A model generated the notes under the pieces. The model saw only the letters and a list, made by a program, of their open reading frames with translations. It made no database searches and had not been told where the DNA came from. Of a stretch of 22,219 nucleotides of DNA, positions 13,997-20,062 are shown in pieces. This DNA is from a virus: IMG/VR virus record IMGVR_UViG_3300017527_000196, positions 1 to 22,219 of that record; one strand, given 5' to 3'. Position 1 is the first letter of the stretch; every line of letters begins with the position of its first letter. Both the position numbers and the translations under genes were made by a program.

Positions 13997-15267
13997 TGGC
14001 TGATATATATTTAAGAAGTAGTGATGGTGATAATGGTGATGATGGCTCAACATGGGCATTAGCAAAAGCTACGCTTGCAGGGGCTATAACCGCTGCTGGA
14101 GCAGGAGGTAGAGTCTTTATGTCTGATAATCATTCAGAAACTGGTGCCTCATCTATTGTCGGAGGGACAGTAAGTGCTCCAATACAAATATTATCTGTTG
14201 ATGATTCAGGTGATCCAGAACCTCCTACATCATTGCTTGCAGGAGGGATTATATCTACAACAGGCTCAACAGATATTACAATGAATGGATATTTATATTT
14301 TCACGGTGTAGCAATTACATCGGGAGATTGGATGCAGATGATAACAGCTGATTCTAAACTTACATTTGAAGAGTGCGTAATAACCAGTCCTGATCAGTGG
14401 CGAATAGGAAGCTCTGATGAAGATATGGTAATTCATATGATAAATACCAATATAGATATGGGCGGGACTAATAATGAAATATATGTAAGTTTTGGAGCAA
14501 AATTTATATGGGAAGGAGGGGCATTAATAAATACTGCTCCAACAACATTATTTGATACTCATACAAGAAGTAGTTCTGTTGTTATCCGGGATGTTGACTT
14601 GTCTACATTAAGTGGAAATTTAATTAATCCTACAGGGACTACGGGTTTCTTTGAGGTTCTTCTTGAAAGGTGCAAACTGCATGCATCTTTAACTGTATTA
14701 CAAAATGCTATTGTTGGTGCTGGTAGTTATAGAGTCAGGCTACATTCTTGTGATACAGATGGAGATACTTATGAATTCCATGAAGAATATTATGAAGGAA
14801 CAAATACTACAAGTATTACTGAGTATAGAACAGGCGGTGCAAGTGATGGTACAGATGGTCAGTCTATACAGATGACTACTAATACAAATGCGATAGAAGT
14901 CATCCAGCCTTTAGTAAGTCCTCCTATAGTACATTGGACAGATTCAACAAGTTCAACGACATTTACAGTTGAATTCTTACATGATAGTGCAACTGCTTTA
15001 CAGAAGGATGAAGTATGGATGGAATTAGAATATCCAGGAACTACAAGTTCTACATGGTCAATTGCTACAACTAAAATAGATGTTCTTACAACACCTACAG
15101 ATACAGATTCATCAGCAGAAGTATGGACTGAAACATTAACAAATGAAAATGAACGTAAGCTATCCGTTACTGTCACACCTAATAGAGCTGGACCAGTAAC
15201 AGCAAGAGTATATTTAGGCAAGGCAAGTACCACCGCATATATTGATCCAGTAATAACAGAAAGTTAA
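13993..15267 (+). CDS. probable beta-helix surface protein
   Basis: A 424-residue protein. It opens IYLRSSDGDNGDDGSTWALAKATLAGAITAAG, the typical entrance of phage parallel beta-helix proteins, where a short strand and a Gly/Asp-rich turn precede a capping helix. Residues 35-270 show repeated short strands separated by Gly/Asn/Asp/Thr turns (GGTVSAP, GYLYFHGVAIT, LTFEECVIT, VIHMINTNIDM, KFIWEGGALI, VVIRDVDLS, EVLLERCKLH, RVRLHSCD), roughly one rung per 20-25 residues. Residues 290-424 look like a separate beta-sandwich. Such proteins bind or cleave surface polysaccharides, but no catalytic pair can be assigned. The second ATG (13996) is equally possible and better spaced from GGAGGG. Confidence 0.65.
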   Translation: MMADIYLRSSDGDNGDDGSTWALAKATLAGAITAAGAGGRVFMSDNHSETGASSIVGGTVSAPIQILSVDDSGDPEPPTSLLAGGIISTTGSTDITMNGYLYFHGVAITSGDWMQMITADSKLTFEECVITSPDQWRIGSSDEDMVIHMINTNIDMGGTNNEIYVSFGAKFIWEGGALINTAPTTLFDTHTRSSSVVIRDVDLSTLSGNLINPTGTTGFFEVLLERCKLHASLTVLQNAIVGAGSYRVRLHSCDTDGDTYEFHEEYYEGTNTTSITEYRTGGASDGTDGQSIQMTTNTNAIEVIQPLVSPPIVHWTDSTSSTTFTVEFLHDSATALQKDEVWMELEYPGTTSSTWSIATTKIDVLTTPTDTDSSAEVWTETLTNENERKLSVTVTPNRAGPVTARVYLGKASTTAYIDPVITES

Positions 15268-15268
15268 T

Positions 15269-16216
15269 ATGGCGAATGACAAACAATATTTAATTCCAGG
15301 TTATGGGTATATAGATGCTAAGAATGAAGGGGAACAGTGGTTAATTCCTGGACTTGGATATACGACAGAATCAGAAGCGTTACCTACAACTACGAACCTG
15401 GTTTATACATCTACGCAGCAATCAAGACCGTCGTATACAGAAGGTTTTGCTAGAAACCAATCTGAATCCGCTAATCCTAATCTATGGGATGGTTTAGTAG
15501 GTGCTTGGTGTCCAAGTTTAGGCCCAACGGGTACAACGCTGAGAGATATTTCAAATAACCATCGTCACGGAGCCTTTACTTATATGGATGGTAGTAATTG
15601 GGGTATATCTAAAAATGGGTATGTTTTAGATTACGATGGAAGTAGCGATTATATAGGCGTATCTAATTTTACATATGCTTTTACAGATCAAATAACTATA
15701 TCTGCATGGATGAAGCCGTCTGTAATAACTGGCGATAATAGACAGTGGATTGCAACAAATAATACTTATTTCATGTCTTATATTATGGGGTCAAACGCAG
15801 AAATCCAGTTTCGTCTGAATACAGGTAGTGAAACTACACTTGATAGTAATTCTGCAATGTCTCTTGATGTGTGGCAGTATGTTACTCTCGTATATGATGG
15901 GTCAAATATGTTCATATATGTAGATACTGATCTATGGGGACATATAGCAAAAACAGGAAATATTCAATCTATAACAAGATTAACTATAGGTGCTGGTGAT
16001 AATGGTTGGGCTGATTGGTTTAATGGTCACATGGGAGATATTTTAATATATAACAGAGCATTATCTTCCTCGGAAATCCAACAACTTTACGTAGACCCGC
16101 AAGCATTACTCAGAAGGCAATATTTATACCCATTTGGTACAGCAGTAGCAGGTGGCACAAGACCACAAAACCCATTTAACCATCCATTTATCGGGGCTTT
16201 AGGAGGGCCAATATAA
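15269..16216 (+). CDS. LamG/concanavalin A-like lectin domain protein
   Basis: A 315-residue protein. Residues 6-34 contain two 17-residue units with the core LIPGYGY/LIPGLGY, a motif found in other phage structural proteins. Residues about 72-275 are a LamG-like (laminin G type 3) jelly roll: LVGAWCPSLGP, RDISNNHRHGAF, LDYDGSSDYIGV, ITISAWMKP, WQYVTLVYDGSNMFIYVD, LTIGAGDNG and the closing GHMGDILIYNRALSSSEIQQLY. These domains bind glycans and are common on phage surface proteins, so host-cell or mucus carbohydrate binding is likely. It starts 2 bases after the previous stop without a clear ribosome site, suggesting translational coupling, and ends in TAATG. Confidence 0.85.
   Translation: MANDKQYLIPGYGYIDAKNEGEQWLIPGLGYTTESEALPTTTNLVYTSTQQSRPSYTEGFARNQSESANPNLWDGLVGAWCPSLGPTGTTLRDISNNHRHGAFTYMDGSNWGISKNGYVLDYDGSSDYIGVSNFTYAFTDQITISAWMKPSVITGDNRQWIATNNTYFMSYIMGSNAEIQFRLNTGSETTLDSNSAMSLDVWQYVTLVYDGSNMFIYVDTDLWGHIAKTGNIQSITRLTIGAGDNGWADWFNGHMGDILIYNRALSSSEIQQLYVDPQALLRRQYLYPFGTAVAGGTRPQNPFNHPFIGALGGPI
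15284..15370 (+). repeat. two 17-residue LIPGxGY repeats
   Basis: Residues 6-22 and 23-34 of the lectin-like protein share Q-(Y/W)-LIPG-(Y/L)-GY at a spacing of exactly 17. The DNA copies differ at several third positions, so they are not a recent duplication. Confidence 0.7.
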
Positions 16217-17733
16217 TGATACCATACATAGGTGATTTCGCAGAAGATGTGACAGTGTATCATTACTTCAATACGTTTGATGCTAATGATCCATGTAACT
16301 CTGTAACTATAACTGATCTAGCAGATACAGATATATTTGTATATAAAGATGGTAGTGTAACTGACTTGGTTACAGATGGGGCGTCTGTTGTTATCAATTT
16401 TGATAGTAGGACAGGGCTTCATAAAATAACAATTGATACCAGTGCACATGCAGATTATGCCATAGGTTCTGATTATATGGTCATGGTGAATGGAACTACT
16501 GTTGATGGTGGTACTGTAACTGCTGGGTTATTTACATTCTCTATTGAAAATAGGTATAATGATGTTAATGTAGTTACAGTTAGTGGTACATCACAGACTG
16601 CTAACGATAATGGTGCAGATATTAATGCAATTCTTGCAGATACAAATGAGCTTCAGACAGATGATGTTCCGGGTTTAATATCGACATTAGATGCAGTGGT
16701 TGATACCGTTAAAGCAGAAACAGCATTAATTGTCGCTGATACAAATGAACTTCAGACTGATTGGGCTGATGGTGGTAGATTAGACCTATTGCTTGATGGC
16801 GCAGCTTCTGCTGGTGATCCATGGACTACAACATTGCCGGGAGCTTATGGAGCAGGAACGGCTGGTAAAATAATTGGGGACAATATAGATGCGCCTATTA
16901 GTACAGTCGATGCAAACGTTGATTCAATACTAACAGATACTGGAACAACATTACCAGCAACGTTAAGTACGATAGATGGAAAGGTGGATACAATTGATAC
17001 TAACGTTGATCAAATAGAAGCAGCTGTAATTACAAATGCGGCGGGGGTAGACATAGCGGCAGATATTATTGCAGTGAAGGCTGAAACGGCGCTGATCGTT
17101 GCAGATACAAACGAATTGCAAACGGATGATATACCTGCTGCAATTTCAGGGCTCAATGACGTAGCGGCAACTGACATAGTGTCGGCCGGCGCGATAACAA
17201 CTTTGGCAGGTGCAGTGGTTAATGTTGATCTTGTAGATACTACAACCACTAATACAGACATGCGAGGTACAGACGGCGCAAATACAACCGTACCAGATGC
17301 GGCGGGAGTTGCGCCAACCGCAATTGAAAATAGACAAGAGATGGATAGCAATTCCGTAGAGCTTGCAAAGATAGACGAGCTGACGACTCAAGGAGATACA
17401 AACGAGACCAAAATTGATGCGATAAAAGCCGAGACGGCGTTGATTGTTGCAGATACTAACGAGCTTCAATCTGACGATTTACCCGGCCTGATAGCAGCGT
17501 TAAATGATCTGAGTAGTTCGGACGTATTAACTACCGCGTTGACTGAATCGTACGCGGCTGATGGTTCAGAAGCTACTTTGTCACAATTGTTATATCAAGT
17601 ATGGAGTGTGATGAATTCGTTGAAATTTGTATCAACTACAGGAACATCAAGGAAATTAGACGGCACAACGACAGCAATGACGTTTACTATTGACGATGCA
17701 ACAACACCGACAGATATAAACAGAGCAACATAA
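16216..17733 (+). CDS. repetitive fibre-like structural protein
   Basis: A 505-residue acidic protein. Residues 1-112 are a beta domain like the N-terminal domains of some phage fibre and baseplate proteins (ITDLADTDIFVYKDGS, TGLHKITIDTSAHADYAIG, FTFSIENR). Residues 120-430 are helical with recurring AETALIVADTNELQ-type blocks, interrupted by a Gly-rich GAYGAGTAGKIIGDNI segment and TLPATLSTIDGKVDTIDTNVD, so probably a trimeric coiled coil shaft. The C-terminus has FVSTTGTSRKLDGTTTAMTFTIDDA and RAT, an end seen in many phage tail proteins. AGGAGG lies 9 bases before the ATG, which overlaps the previous stop. Tail fibre, head fibre or spacer roles are all possible. Confidence 0.7.
   Translation: MIPYIGDFAEDVTVYHYFNTFDANDPCNSVTITDLADTDIFVYKDGSVTDLVTDGASVVINFDSRTGLHKITIDTSAHADYAIGSDYMVMVNGTTVDGGTVTAGLFTFSIENRYNDVNVVTVSGTSQTANDNGADINAILADTNELQTDDVPGLISTLDAVVDTVKAETALIVADTNELQTDWADGGRLDLLLDGAASAGDPWTTTLPGAYGAGTAGKIIGDNIDAPISTVDANVDSILTDTGTTLPATLSTIDGKVDTIDTNVDQIEAAVITNAAGVDIAADIIAVKAETALIVADTNELQTDDIPAAISGLNDVAATDIVSAGAITTLAGAVVNVDLVDTTTTNTDMRGTDGANTTVPDAAGVAPTAIENRQEMDSNSVELAKIDELTTQGDTNETKIDAIKAETALIVADTNELQSDDLPGLIAALNDLSSSDVLTTALTESYAADGSEATLSQLLYQVWSVMNSLKFVSTTGTSRKLDGTTTAMTFTIDDATTPTDINRAT
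16630..17502 (+). repeat. four dispersed copies of a VADTNELQTDD-type repeat
   Basis: The copies are at 16630-16689, 16708-16767, 17074-17154 and 17422-17502. The last three begin (V/I)KAETALIVADTNELQ, and three copies share the (D/S)DD-x-P-x-x-I extension. Protein identity is high while third codon positions differ widely, which indicates old duplications kept by selection, or import of copies from different sources. Confidence 0.8.
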
Positions 17734-17939
17734 TGGCAATAAGAATAATAACAAAAGGATTGAGCACGGGGGCTGTGGCCGGAGGAGTGAAGTTTATTCT
17801 TCGGCGCGGTTTGTCTTCGGGTGTTTTTGTTGCTCCGACAATCCCAGAGGATACTATCCCTTTCAATTTATTCATAGATCAAAAGAAGGACTTAATTTTA
17901 TTTATTGATCAAGAAAAACCTTTCACTTTGGAGTTTTAA
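17733..17939 (+). CDS. small hypothetical protein
   Basis: A 68-residue protein started by the ATG of a TAATG overlap with the fibre-like gene. It opens MAIRIITKGLSTGAV and ends with two similar strands, FNLFIDQKKDLILFIDQEK, where FIDQ(K/E)K is repeated at 10-residue spacing. A Gly/Ala-rich centre is only weakly hydrophobic, so no transmembrane segment is called. Similar short proteins occur after fibre genes in other phages, but I know no function. Coupling suggests it is made in proportion to its neighbour. Confidence 0.5.
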   Translation: MAIRIITKGLSTGAVAGGVKFILRRGLSSGVFVAPTIPEDTIPFNLFIDQKKDLILFIDQEKPFTLEF

Positions 17940-17941
17940 CT

Positions 17942-18271
17942 ATGTCAACATCAACTGAAATTATAGAAGAAATACATGTGGATGATGTAGGAACAGTATT
18001 AGAGGTTACTCTAAAAAACGATAACACACCGGTTGATATTTCTTCTGCCACGACTAAACAGATAATACTGCAAAATCCGTCCTTAACAGGTGGCGCCTTT
18101 GCTGCTGCTTTCACTACTGATGGCACAGATGGGCGTCTACAGTATACGACTACAGTTAATGACTTGGATGAGTCTGGAGTCTGGCAGATACAAGCGTATG
18201 TGGTAACGCCTGAAGGAGCGTGGCATTCAGATATAAAAGAATTTAGCGTATTTCCTAATTTAAGTTCATGA
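17942..18271 (+). CDS. BppU-like N-terminal beta domain protein
   Basis: A 109-residue protein made of one beta-sandwich of the kind found at the N-terminus of phage baseplate upper proteins (BppU, DUF2479-like): DVGTVLEVTLKNDNTPVDISSATTK, an IILQNPSL strand, GRLQYTTTVNDLDESGVWQIQAYV, and the final WHSDIKEFSVF. In larger proteins this domain anchors fibres. Here it stands alone, so it may be an adaptor for the neighbouring fibre-like protein, which carries a related N-terminal domain. GGAG is 8 bases before the ATG. It is the last gene of the accessory cassette. Confidence 0.65.
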   Translation: MSTSTEIIEEIHVDDVGTVLEVTLKNDNTPVDISSATTKQIILQNPSLTGGAFAAAFTTDGTDGRLQYTTTVNDLDESGVWQIQAYVVTPEGAWHSDIKEFSVFPNLSS

Positions 18272-18294
18272 TTTTTTAAGGTTATTAAATTGCT

Positions 18295-18741
18295 ATGGCA
18301 GATTCAAGACGACAACGAATAATCACGGAGCTGGTTTCAGTTCTCGAAAAAGTGACAAAATTATATGGACATAAAACAGATGTTGGCTCAAACGTTTTTG
18401 AATGGAAGTCTATTGACTTTCAAGATTCAGAAATTCCGGGAATTGATATCCGGGACACCAGCGAGGCTGTAGAGACAAGAGGCGGGAGACATTACCATAC
18501 ATTAACGATCGAGCTTGAGGCGAAAGTATCAGCTAGCACGTCAACTGGAGGCGCAAGGGAAGTATTGGCAGATATCGAAACCGCACTCGGAACTAATCAG
18601 AATCTCGGAGGGCTGGCACATCTTGTGAGGCCCATCCAGAATGAGCTTTTAGATTTTGAAAGGCTCAATAACAAATATGGAACTGTATCAATGACACTGG
18701 AAGTACAGTACGCAACGAAAGCTTTTCAACCTTATACATGA
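18295..18741 (+). CDS. tail terminator protein (gpU-like)
   Basis: A 148-residue protein expected to form a hexameric ring that caps the tail tube and joins it to the head. The sequence fits the minor tail protein U group: an N-terminal helix RQRIITELVSVLEKV, then EIPGIDIRDTSE, a long HTLTIELEAKVS strand, a helix AREVLADIETALGTN, an N-L-G-G-L turn, and a last strand TVSMTLEVQYATK. Only a weak AAGG lies 13 bases before the ATG. It lies directly before the tail tube gene, as U precedes V in lambda. No separate tail completion gene (lambda Z type) was recognised upstream. Confidence 0.75.
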   Translation: MADSRRQRIITELVSVLEKVTKLYGHKTDVGSNVFEWKSIDFQDSEIPGIDIRDTSEAVETRGGRHYHTLTIELEAKVSASTSTGGAREVLADIETALGTNQNLGGLAHLVRPIQNELLDFERLNNKYGTVSMTLEVQYATKAFQPYT

Positions 18742-18754
18742 GGAGGATTTTACA

Positions 18755-19528
18755 ATGGCTACAACTGATTATACGCTCGGTGGAGCGAGGCTATTCTTTA
18801 ACGACGGCGGTCAAGATGGGGCTGCCGGGAATGGCTATCTCGATTTGGGAAATATCCCGAATTTTTCCGTGGAGCGTACGATAGCAGAAATCGAACATTT
18901 CGCCTATATCGCGAGTTCATCATCACGGCAAAAAGACCTAAATATTGTAACTGATATCGGAATGAGTTTCAATTTCGCTGTTGATGAATTGTTCGCTGAA
19001 AACTGGAATATTATTCTTTTCGGAAACGGAACAACGTCAACGACTCAATCAGGTTCAGCTATCACAGACGAAGCTGCAACGGCTCCAGTCCTTTTGGATC
19101 GTTCTATCTTTACAGCTGAAACAAATATTTCGGCTCTGACGGTTGACGGTTCTGGTGGAACGCCGACTTATACTCTCAACACAGACTATGAGTTGATTAA
19201 TGCTGTGACTGGAGAAATTAAAATTCTGTCAACTGGTTCGATCACGACTGGTCTGGCCCTTGAGTTGAATTATACTTCAGCTGCAAGAACGAGAAACAGG
19301 ATTGTTCCCGGAGACGACACCAGTATCCTTGGATCAGCAAGGCTGGAGTTTGAAGGACAAAACGGTGGTGATATCACATGGATCATAAACAACTGTGAGA
19401 TCAAACCAGACGGATCAAGTCCTCTTTCTTCAACAGAAGTGTCTGAGTCGAACTTGATATTAAACATTCTGGTTGACAAAGTAGTCACACCAACTGAACC
19501 ATTTGGCTATGTAATGCACGGAGCTTAA
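18755..19528 (+). CDS. major tail tube protein
   Basis: A 257-residue tail tube subunit; lambda V is similar in length. It opens YTLGGARLFFND, continues with YLDLGNIPNFSVERTIAEIEHF (N-terminal tube strands), the SSRQKDLNIVTDIGMSFNFAVDEL segment, and FGNGTTSTTQSG. A middle stretch (SALTVDGSGGTPTYTLNTDYELINAVTGEIKIL) closely resembles phage tail tube proteins that describe a value, then a ramp strand. It ends with ITWIINNCEIKPDGSSPLSST and LILNILVDKV. AGGAGG lies 8 bases before the ATG. It lies between the tail terminator and chaperone genes, as expected for a siphovirus. Confidence 0.85.
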   Translation: MATTDYTLGGARLFFNDGGQDGAAGNGYLDLGNIPNFSVERTIAEIEHFAYIASSSSRQKDLNIVTDIGMSFNFAVDELFAENWNIILFGNGTTSTTQSGSAITDEAATAPVLLDRSIFTAETNISALTVDGSGGTPTYTLNTDYELINAVTGEIKILSTGSITTGLALELNYTSAARTRNRIVPGDDTSILGSARLEFEGQNGGDITWIINNCEIKPDGSSPLSSTEVSESNLILNILVDKVVTPTEPFGYVMHGA

Positions 19529-19531
19529 TTT

Positions 19532-20062
19532 TTGAAAAGTTACTTTGATGAAAAATTAATTTCTATCAGTAATGATCAAGGACAAGTTCTTGAATTCTTT
19601 ATGCGTCCGATTAAGATAAAAGAATTAAATATTATTAATCGCGTGGGAGCTCTGGCAACATCTCCCGACGCTGAAGAATACACAACGGCTTTGCTCTTAT
19701 CTCTCATGATAGACTGTCTCAGTATTGACAAGAGGGCTATCCCGGCAACGACGGTCGATAAACTGATGGAAACTTTTATCAGTTATAATTTCCCGGAGGA
19801 CAAAAAGGAGTTTGAGGAGAGTGAGAGGTCAGTCACAAAGAGTTCTGGAGAAGCAAGACCTTTGTCATTTTATATAGATTTTCTGGTCAATCAAGGCCAC
19901 ACTGTTTCAGATATTATGGAAATGACAATGATACAATTCAACGAGTTAGTATTGCGGGCCGGGGAAAGATTAAATCCTGAGAAAAAGGTACTTGATCCAA
20001 TGGTTGCATTTAAAAAAATGGGACTTCCAATAAGGTCGAGAGGGAAAACAAATGGCAGATAA
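19532..20062 (+). CDS. tail assembly chaperone (G/T fused in one frame)
   Basis: A 176-residue protein between tail tube and tape measure, where lambda has G and GT. Residues 1-90 form a compact alpha/beta domain (FFMRPIKIKELNIINRVG, LLSLMIDCLSI). A charged linker (90-112) leads to a second helical domain with LSFYIDFLVNQGHTVSDIMEMTMIQFNELV, the hallmark of the T-like part, which binds the tube protein. In lambda the second part is added by a -1 ribosomal frameshift; here both are in one continuous frame. The start is TTG at 19532, with GGAG 8 bases upstream; the next in-frame ATG (19602) would remove 23 residues. It overlaps the tape measure start by 11 bases. Confidence 0.75.
   Translation: MKSYFDEKLISISNDQGQVLEFFMRPIKIKELNIINRVGALATSPDAEEYTTALLLSLMIDCLSIDKRAIPATTVDKLMETFISYNFPEDKKEFEESERSVTKSSGEARPLSFYIDFLVNQGHTVSDIMEMTMIQFNELVLRAGERLNPEKKVLDPMVAFKKMGLPIRSRGKTNGR

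Noticed and set aside
17146-17469. 107-codon minus-strand frame opposite the repetitive fibre gene
   Set aside because: It is a low-complexity Cys/Ile-rich shadow of repeat DNA with no ribosome site.
16630-17502. Dispersed repeats as a CRISPR array
   Set aside because: The repeats are in-frame protein repeats with variable DNA and irregular spacing, not exact short repeats with uniform spacers.
20009-20020. TTTAAAAAAATG as a programmed frameshift site in the tail chaperone gene
   Set aside because: The phase does not allow standard -1 slippage of both tRNAs, and the -1 frame gives an Arg-rich shadow of the tape measure start.
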